The notes under the pieces were generated by a model, which was given only the letters and a program-made list of their open reading frames with translations, was not told where the DNA came from and made no database searches. Made by a program: the position numbers and the translations under genes. A stretch of DNA of 64,000 bases from Epiperipatus broadwayi (taxonomy: Eukaryota > Onychophora > Udeonychophora > Euonychophora > Peripatidae). Below, one piece after another: positions 1 to 12,160 of the stretch. The number at the start of each line of letters is the position of its first letter. Position 1 is the first letter of the stretch. Location: contig JAQFVV010006639.1 of NCBI GenBank assembly GCA_028023455.1, positions 506,001 through 570,000 of the forward strand. The letters are read 5' to 3'.

Positions 1-1180
1 TCTCTATGCACTTTGCTCTCCATCAGTATTTACATTCTTCTATTTTTTCTGTACTTCCATCTTTTCCAATATATGTTCAGTTATCAAAGATCATTTAGCT
101 TTTCTTACATTCAAATAATAACCTATTTCATTTTTTGCTGTTTTTAAGAATTTTTCTTTAATTCTACACCAACATTTATTAGGACTATTGATATATTCCA
201 CATATTGAACAACCCTTTTTATTTTATTTTCATCTATTAAACCAAATTTTCCTTTTTACATTTCTCTCAATTTATCCAAATCCCATCTCACATATCTTTT
301 CTCTGTTTTTGATTTATTTTAAACTCAACTTTGATTTAACCATAACCAAATTATGATCTGAGTTTATATCAGCACCAGCACCTATCCTGAATCAATATAT
401 AATCAATTGTTTTTTTTCCTGGAGCTTTCCATGTATACAATCTTCTAATATGGATTTTAAAACATATATTCCAATCACAAACCTATCCTCCTTATAAAAT
501 TGTACCAAGCCAGTTACCTCTTTCATTTCTTTTTCCAATACCATAATTTTCAACAATTTTCCTTTCCTCACCTTTCCCCACAGCAGCATTTCAATCATCG
601 ACTAGCAATATATAAACATTATTTTCTTCATGCTGGATAATTTTCTCTATCTTCTCATATATTTCATCAATTTCAATATTAGCATGACTAGTAGTTAGAA
701 TTTAAACTTGTATGATTACCAAATTCCTAGTGTTTGCATTTATTCTAATCATCATCAGCCTATAATCAGTACAGTCAACTATCACACTATTCCAAATTCT
801 TTTCCCAATACCATTGGCAACTTCATTAATTGATCTATCACTTCATGAAATAAAATAATTTAATATCTCCTCTATTTACTTCCTCACATCTCTCTCACCC
901 CACTTTGCTTAATCCTACAACATCAATACTATTTATGCACAACTCTTTTTTCAACCTTTTCTAATATCTCAGCTCTTCTCAAAGATGAAATATTCCACAT
1001 GACAATTCTCAATGTGTCTTCCCTCAATGAATTAAGTTTAAGATAATTTTGCAGGTTTATGACCTGAGTAATCTCATGTCTAACCCTGTTGGGTGAGACA
1101 ACAAAGCCACTCCTAACTAAGGTCTCCACACCAAATGCAATGATTCCTGTAGAACTACTCATAAGAAAACAAGGGAATTA
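1..1180 (-). pseudogene. decayed RTE-like LINE, endonuclease (APE) region
   Basis: Minus-strand remains of a non-LTR retrotransposon endonuclease that nicks target DNA before reverse transcription. Translating with stops allowed gives, in order, an N-terminal MWNISSLRR-like start of the fold, VDD*NAAVGKGEE (equivalent of GDFNARIG), GIGKRNERG, and SDHNLV (catalytic SDH motif). The same order occurs in the fuller LINE at 17.1-20.4 kb (MGDFNARIG, GNRNERG, GSDHRLV), which supports the call. Several in-frame stops and frame changes show it is dead. The 5' leader on the minus strand lies around 1080-1180; the element runs off the left edge of the window, so its RT half is not seen. Confidence 0.75.
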
Positions 1181-1554
1181 TAAAGCAAAGTGGTTTCCTG
1201 TTGCATTCTTTGCCATCAATAACCTTCTATGTTATAAATAGTAAAAGTTAATATATTGTTAATTATGATGTTCTTCCATGAAGTGTTGTCTTTGTACTTT
1301 GCATTTCTCTGTAGTAAACATTGGTGGCAGACATTTGGTCATGTGATGGTTTTGTCACGATATTGACCTTGAAATAATTGTTAGGAAAATTTGATTTAAA
1401 AAAAAAAATAAAAAGAAAATTGGCACACTAAATTGAAAAAATGGTATATACTAATTAAAGGTTATAAAAGGTATGTAGAGGTAATTTTTTTACTTTATCA
1501 GTTTTAGATTTGATTAAATTAGATGTGAGCATGTGGACTGTGTGCTGCAGAACT
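1181..1554. other. AT-rich DNA, nothing recognised
   Basis: No open frame, RNA-like structure or repeat shared with the rest of the window was seen here. Confidence 0.5.
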
Positions 1555-2035
1555 ATATCATCATTATCATCATTACTACTACTAACACTCCTACTACTAT
1601 TGCTGCTGTTTCTTCTGCTGTTACTGCTGCAGCTACCACTACTACTACCACCACTATCACCACCACTACCACTGCCACTGCCACACTGCTGCCACTGCCA
1701 CCATGCCACTACCACCATTGCAGCCGCTGCCACCGCCACCACTGCCACCAGCCCCAACACCACTGTTGCCACCACCATTGCCAGTGCCACCCTGGGCACC
1801 ACCACTGCCACAACTGCTACCACTACTACTGCCCACTACTACTGCCACTACTACTGCCACTACTACTGCTGCTACTATTGTCGCTACTTCTGCCACTATT
1901 ACTGCCACTGTTGCTGCTACTGCCACTACTGTCGCTACTACTGCTACTACCACCACTACTACCACCACTACTACTACTGCTACTGCAACTGCTACTGCTA
2001 CAGCTACTACTACTTCTACTATTACTACTACTATA
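1555..2035. repeat. compound trinucleotide repeat (CTA/CTG/CCA type)
   Basis: About 480 bp of interleaved ACT, ACC, GCT, GCC and CTG-like triplets. The top strand is made almost wholly of C, A and T. Because the unit is three bases, several frames stay open at once: Thr/Ala-rich, Tyr/Cys/His-rich and Leu/Pro-rich on the plus strand, Val/Ala and Ser/Gly on the minus strand. These long frames follow from the period and are not evidence of a gene. The array is imperfect, with longer CCA-rich runs in its centre (about 1640-1830) and CTA-rich runs at the right. Confidence 0.9.
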
Positions 2036-2659
2036 TGATGATGAAAAAGTGAATTAGAAATTTATCAGAAACATAGAGCAACAAGGCTTGTTATATATAG
2101 CCTAATGTTTATATCACCCAATCTAAATATAATTTAATTGTTTCACAGCTCTGATAGCAAAATTGCATAACACTCTGTTGACACTAAAATTGTTTTGGTG
2201 TAAATTCACATTCCTGGAACTGCATTTATTTGATGGTAAAAATGGAATTAATGTAATGTGATTTATTAATTTTGAAAAATTACATATAGAACAGTATATT
2301 GTGATTGGCTAAAATAGGAATGCATTTATAGTCACCATAACAATTATTTTTTGTTATTTTTATAACTATAAGTGAAATGTAGACTTTATGAATTTCAATT
2401 TTTTTATTTGTCAGATTGTGTCAAATTTTGATTGTTTTTTTTTTTGACAACTTCTGTAAAACTCAACTGTTAATTTTTGTTCATAAAAATATTAAAGTAA
2501 TATAATCAGAAGTGCTTTACTTTAACTTCTATAAAATGAATTAGTTTACATTCAAATTGCTCAAATATAATGTAAAAACAATCCTAACTACTAAAAAAAT
2601 TTAAGAAAAATTGTCAAAAGTTGCCTATAGTAAAACAAAATAATTATTTTTCAACCAAT
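2036..2659. other. AT-rich DNA, nothing recognised
   Basis: No coding or repeat feature that I could match elsewhere in the window. Confidence 0.5.
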
Positions 2660-2661
2660 TA

Positions 2662-3570
2662 CACCTGGGTCTCTTTTTATGTAGATTTATTTAACGCAAT
2701 TTTGAAGTTATACGATTCACGTTTCTACAGAAGTCGAACTCCGATATTGTGCTATTACTTTAAATAATAAATTTTGCGCACTCACGTTATATTGAAAGTA
2801 ATAGCACATTATTGGAATTCGACTTTCAACTTAGTAATTTCAATATTTTCAGTGCTTTGTAATAGTAAGATTTTATGCAATAATGAAATTAAAATCATGA
2901 TTTCCACATTTTCTGTATACACACATTAAATTTTACAAGATTATAATGTAAATTTGTTCAAACATTGTGCGTGTTAATTTTGCATTTTAAATCACATTCT
3001 GTTTTTGCTTTTTAAAAAAGAACATAATTTTATTTTTAAAAGGTGAGTAATAGCAGTGGGCACAATTAAAATTGAAAATTAAAGACAAAAATAAGAATTT
3101 AATTTTTAGGATTAATTACTAATTACGTTGTCACCAGAAAACCATTAACACAACATGAGACTGATGTTGGCGCTAGTTGTATTTCCTCTTGTGTAGAATC
3201 TGATTTTTTACCAGTTTGCAAACGAACTTGTTTAACAGCAAATAGTGATAATAATTAAAACATACAAAAAAATATAAATTACTGTAAATTATGCATAAAA
3301 ATATATTGTTTTGAATAAAATTAAATATTATAATTAAAAAAAGTTTGTCTAGTATCAATTTTTTCCAAATTTTAAATTTTTTATTTCCTTATTTTTTTTT
3401 TTGCATGAATTTTAAAGAAATTTTATGTTGGTGCTTTGCTTTTACGTGATTTTTGAAAAATCACAGTCCATATCCCCCTTTTTCAAGGTAAGTTACGTCT
3501 ATTTTTGCATGATTTCATTTGCGTGTTTTTTTTGAGGAACCTATCTATCGCGTAAAACGAGACCCAGGTG
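2662..3570. mobile_element. non-autonomous DNA transposon with TA target duplication (copy 1)
   Basis: Both ends carry an inverted repeat beginning CACCTGGGTCTC on the left and matching GAGACCCAGGTG on the right, continuing into CGCGTAAAAC-like sequence. The element is flanked by TA at 2660-2661 and 3571-3572, the duplication expected of the Tc1/mariner/pogo superfamily. It is 909 bp, shows no transposase frame, and holds an internal inverted pair (2731-2763 with 2794-2825). A longer copy with the same ends and the same internal pair lies at 58206-59572. The pogo/Tigger placement is inferred only from TA flanks and terminal style. Confidence 0.8.
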
Positions 3571-3572
3571 TA

Positions 3573-4554
3573 CATGTAATTGCCATTGATTTCTCTTCAC
3601 ATAGAAGAACTGCTGATAATTCATTTCTATTGTCTTTTCTTCTTTTAAAATTAAATATTTATTAATAAAAATCTAATTCGAATCACATTATTATCAAAAT
3701 ATTGTAAAAAATAATTATAAAAAATAGATGTTTTTTACTTGCCATTAATGTAAGTCATTGATTTATAAACAATAGTCAAACATTATCCATTTCTCTTGTT
3801 TATTGTTCTTTCAAAAATTAAATAATTTTGAATGAAGCTCTGTGTTTAAGTACAGGAATAGTCAATATGTGTAATAAATTAATAATACATTTTTTAGAAT
3901 TGAAATTTCTCATAAAAGAGTAAAACATTTTGCATGTGATATCTGACATTGACAGCTAGAAATGCCTGCTCAATAATAAATAGGATTGATGCCCATCATC
4001 ATATAAGGTTAAAGGGAATGGCTGGTCAACTCTTTATAATACCATATACAACCATAAAAATATATGATTTTTTTGCTAAAATACTGCCATCTGCAGATTT
4101 TTTAAAATATTAAAATAGTAATTTATATATTGAACTCAATTTCCACCATACAATGATCATAAAATGAAGGAAATATGACAAAAATGGCCAAATGATTATG
4201 CTTAATCAAAAATTGCAGTTCTACACTGGTGTTTATTGCAATAAAGATTAAAACATAATTTTTTTACCTTATATTGTGCCGGATAGTTTATCTGATTCAA
4301 ACGTTGCTTCACATAAAAAAATAAAATAAAAACAACTTTTGGTTTTTTTTCAAGTTTAAAAAGACAGCTATTTTAAAGTTTGTTTATAAAGAGTATGTGT
4401 AATGACATACATACTTAATTATTTAAAATGTGGGCATTTCTATTTTTTTAATAGATTTTATTTTTAAAATATTTTTTTTTTGGTTGCTTGTTTTTTTATC
4501 AAAGTAATTAAAAACAGGCAAATTTTTAATCTTTAAAAGAAAATAATACTGTAT
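3573..4554. other. AT-rich DNA, nothing recognised
   Basis: Homopolymer-rich spacer between the TIR element and the plus-strand LINE; no supportable feature seen. Confidence 0.5.
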
Positions 4555-4565
4555 TGAAGCATATC

Positions 4566-4954
4566 TTCAGCCAGCAGCCTTTACAGACCACCATGCAATA
4601 GTTGCAGACCTACAGCTTCAAAACTTCCCTACAATAAGCACCAACAATACCATAAGAGTCCTCACTCGTGCCTCCACAACTGAGGCGGTATTCTCCAAGG
4701 CCTACATTCTTTTTCAAAAAATTGACATACTCACTAGACCTCCGGAGGAAGCTTGGTTCTCTCTTGTGGGAATTCTACAGTCACTCATAGTACAACACAC
4801 CAGAAGATCTAAAGGGCCTACAACGCTTTTTAATGAGCTGGAACAAATCTCTCACCAAATCAATGCATTCAACATCGATAATGAGCCATTGGAAGGTTGC
4901 TTAACCTTAAACATCAATATAAGACCAAACAAGTGGCCATTGCAGAATACATAG
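4566..4954 (+). pseudogene. LINE endonuclease C-terminus and linker
   Basis: Open frame from the truncation point to a stop at 4952. It opens with FTDHHAIVADL, equivalent to the SDH-x-x-V motif that closes the APE-type endonuclease domain, then a charged linker (TRPPEEAWFS, RRSKGPTTLF) of the kind that separates endonuclease from RT. The first two thirds of the endonuclease are missing because the copy is 5' truncated. Confidence 0.6.
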
Positions 4955-5549
4955 CAATTAAAAGATCCAAAATATACCTACCTAATCAGCATTGTTGACT
5001 AGATCATATCTTCTTGGCATTAGGATACAAACCCAAACAATCCACCCCTCAACAATCATCATCAGTGGTTCCAATTATACTGGAATTCATATGCTTCAGA
5101 AAATTGAATCTTTCTTTAAAGAAAGATTACAAAATTGTAACCTAGAGTTGATCTCTCTTGGAATGACATTTTTCCAATAGGTAGACATGGCATCACAGAG
5201 ACTGACATAAAGAATCTTAGCAGCCCTACCTACCATGTACATCCTGGTATACATGCCATACCTAAGTTTATGCTTCTACATCTTAGCAACATTGTGATTC
5301 CATTGTAATGGGAATGATAAAACACCTCTCAACACAAAAAGGGTAATTCCTAATCTTTACCCTATTCATGTGCTTCTTGAAGAAAAACAAGGAACCCTTC
5401 ATCAAACATTAGACGATATCAATACTCCTATCTTATTCAAAATCATAGAAGGAGTCATTAAAGAGAGAAAATAGAGTCCAAAATCATTCATAATATTTCA
5501 AAAAATCAATATGCTAAAAAGGGTTCATCAACCCTTACTGCCATGACAG

Positions 5550-6510
5550 AAGTTAAATTACTCCTCGACTATGTCAGATCTAATAGACTATCAAAACCGA
5601 TTGCAGTTCAGATTGACATAGCTGAGGCCTTTTCAAGTGAATCCCAACATCCTGCTTGAACTTCTAGGGAAATACAACATTCCTTCCCAGATCATACAAA
5701 TACTAGATAACCTATTACATAACAATTCATTCACCTCACATTAACGGAACCTTAACAGATGATTCACGCCTAGCCCTATACCTCAAGGGTCTCCTTAGTG
5801 TTGCTTTTTCTCTACTAGACCCTCTTTTAAGGTCTATAGAAGACTCCCTCCCTGGAATTCATATACCAAGAATCAAGAAATCCATCACCTCCATTCATAT
5901 ATGGATGATGTCATAATATTCCTTCCATCACATAATATCTCCAACCGCTTTACCTTTTACTGGACAAATTTTCTAGCTCATCTCAACTACACATTAATCA
6001 CAGCAAATCCTCTACATGGCGAATATTAAATGGAAAAAAATCCATTCCAAATTTCTTGCGGAGCCCAAAATTTCTTGGTTCCCTATATATAAATCTCAAC
6101 TCCCATGACCAAAAGTATTCAGAATACCATCATTGAACAAGCTGACCACCTTACACAGGCTTTGAAGGTCTATTTATCTCTGCAGGGCAAGGTGTTGTTA
6201 AATATGAAAGTAATGGCCAGATTGCTATTATCTCCCTTCATTACCATCACCAAGATATTCCTATCCAAAGTTTACAGACTATGTGCACGACTGTTTGGAA
6301 GGGTACTTCATCCATCAGTACAGCAAAATGCAATTCCATGAAAACAGAATGGAATGTCCCTTCATTCCATTCAGGCAATATTCTATCAAAAAGCACACAA
6401 GTGGTAGTCAACCTGATACAAAAATACGATAGCATCCTTGCAACAGAACCAATAACTCCCACAATACCTCCACCTGAGAATCCTCTTGGATAGACCAAAT
6501 CCTCTCCCAT
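5550..6510 (+). pseudogene. LINE reverse transcriptase, broken
   Basis: RT that would have copied the element's RNA at the nicked target. Pieces are in different frames: DYVRSNRLSKPIAVQIDIAEAF resembles the strand leading to motif A (split by stops), LLELLGKYNIPSQIIQ follows it, and YMDDVIIFLPS at 5898-5930 is the catalytic motif C (two adjacent Asp). Downstream SPKFLGSLYINLNS matches the usual xLGxxI/L stretch after motif D. Frameshifts and stops interrupt every segment. It is too decayed for a clade call. Confidence 0.65.
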
Positions 6511-7470
6511 CTTTACAAATTCAATGGCAACTCCTCGAGTGCTTTCTTACCAAAATCTCCATATGGACCCTCATTAATGAACCCCCAACCTTCACAATTA
6601 AGACCAAAACTTGAGTAACAAATCAAAAAATTACTACACTATTCAAATTCTTATGGATGGAGCCAAAGTTCTTGATTTTTAATCAAGGCTAACTTGAATG
6701 AGTTCCAACAAACTATTTCCTCCATTACAAATTTATAAAAAACATAGATCCTTGCTCCTGTCTGTAATAGAGAGGAAGAAACCTTTGAATATGATTCTAT
6801 CCTGTACTGGCTTGACATCTGTACGCTAATGATAGCCCAAAATACCTCAATGGACTTTTATAAGATGCTGTCTATTAAAGATTGCATGAAAGACCGAAAC
6901 TTCATTCACATAAGAATATCGACTTTTATTATATACTCACTGTGGATAACTAGATGCAAAATCACCTTCAATATCCCACCACCGAATGCAATGACAATAT
7001 TCATCAGTACTTTAAACAAGATTAAAAAAAGATGAAATTATATCAACAAAGTTTCTTTATGAGAATACTTGGAGACTATTCAAAAATCCAAGCATCCTAA
7101 CATCCCTATAATTATTCATGGAAGGAACTGAACTTTCTCTTCAAACCACATAGGAAATAGAGATCATTTTGTTAAGACTGCTGACCTTCTTGAACAACAA
7201 AATACCAAAAAATCAATTGTTCCAAATGGTCTACATAAAACACTCAGAGACTTTTTCAATGAAATTAATTTGTATTATTAAAAAAAAAAAAAAAACACTG
7301 GCCAACTATTCCCTTCTTCCTGTTCCCCATATGTATATAACCATATTAGCTTTTTTTACTCACAATATAAACATATATATGCAAAATGACTCAAAAGAGT
7401 AAATGTAATAATTTTTATAGCAATAATAAATCCTTTTGAAAGTAAAAGAAAATAATAATTAAAAAAAAAA

Positions 7471-7742
7471 GTTAATCCTTTCTGAATAAAACATTTTAGT
7501 TTTGGAAAGTTTTTTTTTTAATTGCATTCTTGTTTTGATTGTAATCAATTTCTAATTTATTTTTAATTAAGCTGAGAGTTGTTGTTACATTGTAAATAAG
7601 ATTAACCTGGCTGGAATTTTTTTTATTAGGATTAAGACTAAGATAAAGTTGCCCTGTTAAAATCCACTAATTAAAAACAATGTTTCAGAAAAATAAGAGC
7701 TCTTATAAATAGATCTGGGATTGCAGACTGATTATTATCCAG
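7471..7742. other. AT-rich spacer
   Basis: No feature seen downstream of the LINE tail. Confidence 0.4.
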
Positions 7743-8040
7743 CTATTGTTGTTGATGCTGCCTGTTAGTTTTTCTACAACTTTTCATACAATAATTTTGA
7801 GAGACTTGTTTAAATTGATGTACTGTTATAATGTCTTCAATGCCAAAACTATACACAATAAAGAACTGCTTCACTAGTATTATTGCCATGCTGTGCTCGG
7901 CCAAATTAAAGATGAGTCCTGGAGCCAAATCATGCCATAAGAGCTCAAATCAGAACTGATCCCTAACATTGCCTCTGGCAATCACAACAAAATGGAAACC
8001 TAAAGTCTTTGCCGGAGTTCCCCATGGAATGAACTATATA
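7743..8040 (-). pseudogene. unassigned coding-like remnant
   Basis: On the minus strand a frame of about 98 codons, interrupted by one stop, reads through IPWGTPAKTLGFHF, LLWHDLAPGLIFN and VYSFGIEDIITVHQF and ends at a stop at 7743. It is less AT-rich than its surroundings and its composition looks protein-like, but I recognise no family. It could be a decayed transposon or gene exon, or chance. Low certainty. Confidence 0.25.
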
Positions 8041-8249
8041 TGCCACGTGGAAAGACCTCTGCAGTTTTAAATTTATATCTCAAGATAACCTGTTTCATTT
8101 ATTGTTTTCAGAGTTGTAAAAGACTCAGCTTAATCTTAAAAGTAGCCTATATTTATTATATCAGTTGTTTATTCAATTTAAAATATCTTGAGCTGTATTC
8201 TGAGTGTTATCATTGTATTCATGGTATGCATTGGAATCTTAGTTTTAAA

Positions 8250-9720
8250 ATTTCCAAGTTTGTTTTCAATTTTATTTATTGGGAAGTGTATTATAATTTA
8301 TATGCTTACTATGCCTTCTTATTTTATTACTAACCCTTGCTAAATGCTTTGGCAGACCTTTGTAATTTTAGTTTTCTCACCTGTCTCTATTATATCATCC
8401 AATAATTAATTTAAAATACATTTAATTTGTGTTTCTTGCAAATTGCAAATCTTTTGGCTGGCAGTTTATCATGTTTGTTATTCTACTAAACATCACATGA
8501 TCACCATCTCTTATTCTAGCACATAACTGCTATTAAACAGACAAAACTCCATATAGTAGTGCCACCCTGTGCCAACCAGAATAATCAATGGATGCCAGAA
8601 GGCTTGCTTACTCATCCAATATCTTCAGACTAGTTTCTGGCTTGGAGACTTTGTCAGTGAGCAGCCTTGGATCAAGAGTTTTGCCTGTTTGTTATTCTAG
8701 TTTTTCTGAAGTTGGAGATTCTGTGTCATTCCACGATTATATAAGATCATAATCATTCTTCAAGTTTTCTTTTTTTTTGTATGTAAAATCAACCATGAAT
8801 TGCCTTACATGTGGTACATCATGAGCTGTCCTGCCTGCAATATGATGTTCTTGGACTCAACACATTATCCCGGGTCTAGAAATGCTCGCCGGTGCTGTTT
8901 TGTTGATTTCCTACAAGACTGTATTATTTTTCATATCTCTGAATTAAGAAGCTAGAATTAATTTTTATAAATCACCAACAGGAAGATACTATTAATTCTC
9001 TTCTATTGTAGTGAGAAAACAATTATTTCTGCCATGGTATTTAATGTTTTAATATTTACTGAACTCATGCACTCCCTGATGAATACACATATAAAAATCT
9101 TGGTCAAGCTTTAGTATTTTGTTTGCTAGATTTATTTGATCTTTTATTTTTTGTTTTAAACTTAATTGTCAGAGTGTGTGCTGAAAATTTAGTTTATAAC
9201 GTTATTTGTAATTCTAATTATTTTACTTTCTTGATAAATGCTTGGGCAGACATAAATAGTTTTCTAATTATTTACCTGTCTCCTATTGGGACTTTTAATT
9301 ATTATACTCAGCTTAATTGGGTCCAGTTGTTTGATTGGTGATTCACCCATATTATATGTCTGTTTTCCTTAGATCTGAGACTTAATGGTTATTCAATTTT
9401 TAAATCATTTATGCTAGAGTATTTTCTAAGTTTTCTATTTCTTAAAATTTGAGATTTAAGTTTTTTCCCATTCTATAATTCATACTCCTTCATATTCATT
9501 TACCATTTTTGTGTTTTTGCATTGTAATCAACTGTGGTGATCTTAAATGTGATTGGCCATGCAGCAATTCTACACACATTATGTCATTCATTTAAGATAG
9601 TGATCGCTTACCTGTGCTAGTTTCATTGATTCCTGCAAGAAACTTTCATTTGTTTTTCATTTTAGAACTTTTGAATAAAGAAACCAGAGTTGCTTAGATG
9701 AATTTTCAGCTGAAGGAAAA
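8250..9720. repeat. diverged pair of dispersed repeat units
   Basis: Two stretches read in parallel. Around 8330-8400 and 9225-9290 both contain AAATGCTT(T/G)GGCAGAC followed 40-50 bp later by CACCTGTCTC-like sequence. Around 8885-9000 and 9605-9720 both contain GCT(G/A)(T/G)TT..TTGATT.CCT.CAAGA followed by matching AAG.AGCTAGA/AACCAGA words. Offsets differ (about 896 and 721 bp), so this is an old, indel-rich duplication or two copies of one repeat. The family A fragment at 8484-8690 lies between them. Confidence 0.45.
8484..8690. repeat. foldback family A, single-arm fragment (copy A1)
   Basis: Shares CATCACATGATCACCATCTC, then GCACATAACTG.TATTAAACAG, AGTGCCACCCTGTGCCAACC, and CAGACTAGTTTCTGGCTT with the copies at 45.2-45.9 kb and 55.75-55.95 kb. 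Only one arm is present. Confidence 0.75.
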
Positions 9721-11535
9721 TCCTTTCTTCCTTTTTAATTCTTTATTAAAAAATTAGTATGTTTGTCAGAGTGTTGATGTTTAATTTTTGTTAATACATG
9801 CCTGACAGAACAGTGTTTATCATGTGTAAATCACTGTGAGTGAAAATTTTATATTACTCTAAATAAAACTTTAAAATTATTTAAACTTATTTAGCTGATG
9901 TTTGTCTTAGTGTTTTTATATCTCAATTGTCTGAACAATATTCACAGGCTCTTGCTGTCTCCCTGAGTCTAGTTGGTGCAAACCATCACCACCATCCACT
10001 TTTGATCACAGTAAACAAATTTTCCAGATATGCAGTGATCTTCTGGTGACCTCCATGAACAAAGGTAGATTGAGTGACCATTACAATATATTCTTAGTAT
10101 ATCATTCTAATTTTAAAAGTGGGATTAAACATTGCTTTCCAATTGCCAAATATTTTGTATAATCTATTACAGCAAATAGTTATCAATTTATTTCTTCCCC
10201 CTATATTTGCAAAGTTGAAATATTATTTTAAAAAAGGGGTTTTGATATTTGGTGAACAAAAAAGATGAAAATTTAATTTAAATGGCCACTAGGGGCTTTC
10301 AAGAAAAATAAAATTGTCAATGAATTAACTCTTGAATATAAGATTATAATAAACTGTATGCATATAAATTATAAATTGACCAATCCATTATCACAATAAA
10401 GAATGCTCATTGGCTATGCTATTGCATTAAACAACTATTTCTTGTTAAAAGGGATTCTATTGGCTCTTACATTAATGACATTTTTTGAATTATTTATATC
10501 CCAAGCTTCTTTTATTCAATTTTTTATGATTATTTTCCAAATAATTTTAGCATTAGCAGTTTAATTCTTTCAGTGTTAAGCTGACTCTGAAATTTTTGAA
10601 TAGTCTCTAGAGATTAATTTTTTTTACTAGGATGCCATGTTTGATTTTTTGTCCAATTAAATCTTTTTTATGTATGCTATTAAATTTATTTATAGGCTAT
10701 ATTTTAAATATTTAAGCCTTATAATAATTAAAATTCTGAAACATGAAAAATTAATATTTCAAAATTGTGAAAATAAGTATAACTAAAGGTCTTACCAATA
10801 ACAAAGGCAAACATTGTTATTGGCTTCATGGTATCTATTCAAAAAAGTTAAAAGAACAAAATATTAGACATTAGAATTTTACAGTATTAAAAAATGATAT
10901 ATTTAGAATTAGTTATCATCCAAAAAACTAAAAAAAATTCTAAAAGTTAATAAATTATTAATTGTTATTAAAATACTTCACTTACAGATTTTGCAAAAAC
11001 AATTTTCTTTTAAGCCTCTAATGGCTTTTCTGTGATAAGATCTGGTTTTGTAATGCACTTTGTATACTTTCTAAGAGCTGTCTTTTAAAAAATAAAATGT
11101 TTTCAAAGTCTCTTTTACAAAAATATTGCATCATAATGATTAGAAATTACTAAAAAACACATTTTTGTGGCATTTTGCCACAGGGGAAAAGAATCTAAAG
11201 CATTAGCCAATCACAAACTGCCACCTCCTTCATAGCTTTGTCAGAACAATAGAAGGTGCTGTCAATCATACATAAAATAAAAATCAGTATACTGCTGACA
11301 TCTCTTGGAATTTTTTAAAATTAACACATTAAAAATGGAAACTTCTTAGAAAGAATTGCTGCAGCCTATCACACACCATAATTTAACATATACATAACTT
11401 TATAATAACATAGAAACATAGCAATCACAGCATATTGCATCACCTAAAATGTCATATATGATAGCACTATCACAACATAAGTTTTGTGAAACAGTTAACA
11501 AATGTTCAAACTTTTTCTCATGATCAACAATTATA
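9721..11535. other. AT-rich DNA, nothing recognised
   Basis: Scanned on both strands; no open frame of note, no match to the other repeats in the window and no clear palindrome. Confidence 0.45.
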
Positions 11536-11540
11536 TATGT

Positions 11541-12160
11541 AATTAAATAATTTACATCTATATTAACCAGTTAAAAATATTAAATTTAAAAATACATGTT
11601 ATGGGAGAATATTCATTGCAGTTTTGTATCTCAATTTTTACAGCTGTAATGTCTAGTTACTGGCTCACACATAATAATTACATGAGCGATCAAAAGAAGT
11701 CACCTTTTGATCAATTGTAACTTGTACAAGTTTATGGTTTATTTCTTTCAGACAGGAGACTGTCTGGCTGGTTGTTGCAATATAGTAGCCATTGGGTGTG
11801 AATTTAACTCATTTACATAATGGAGTTACATTTATTAAATAATTTGCATCTATATTAACCTTTTAAAAATATGAAATTTAAAAAAAATCATCACTTGCTG
11901 TTTGAAGAGTCTTAATTTCAGTTAGGATATAACAAATGTTGCTATGCATTGTATCTCAAATCTTATAATCATAATATTCAGCTACTATCTCATACATAAC
12001 AATGTGAGTGACTGATTGAAAGAGACTTTCTTTTGATCAGTGATGGTTGGGACAGATTTGTTATCGATTTCTTTCAGCTAGCAGACCGCTCTGATAGGTT
12101 GCCACATTACAATCCATCTTGACTGGGAATATACCTTTATTTATATAATGTAGTCCCATT
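11541..12160. repeat. diverged tandem dimer, unit about 290-320 bp
   Basis: Unit 1 starts at TAAATAATTTACATCTATATTAACC (11544), unit 2 at the matching sequence near 11836. Parallel landmarks follow in order in both: GTATCTCAA, a TTTTGATCA pair around a short spacer, ATTTCTTTCAG followed by a short gap-C stretch, and a closing ATAATG.AGT.C/ACATTT. The distance between landmarks drifts from 292 to about 323 bp, so the units have acquired indels. Confidence 0.7.

Larger units (their letters stand above)
4555..7470 (+). mobile_element. 5'-truncated LINE (non-LTR retrotransposon)
   Basis: Begins inside the APE endonuclease (FTDHHAIVADL at about 4579), runs through a linker and reverse transcriptase remnants with a YMDDV catalytic motif near 5898, and ends in an A-rich tail near 7461-7470 preceded by AATAAA-type sequence. 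The truncated 5' end and A-tail are what target-primed reverse transcription leaves. Its base composition (C-rich on the plus strand) differs from the flanks. Protein words do not resemble the RTE copies elsewhere in this window, so it is a different LINE clade, which I cannot name with confidence. Confidence 0.75.

Noticed and set aside
1455-2057. Several overlapping frames of 100-180 codons on both strands
   Set aside because: They are produced by the trinucleotide repeat; every frame lacks stops because of the repeat unit.
3173-3358. Frame resembling 59145-59354 on the minus strand
   Set aside because: The similarity comes from the two copies of the TIR transposon; there are no transposase motifs and the frames differ in length and content.
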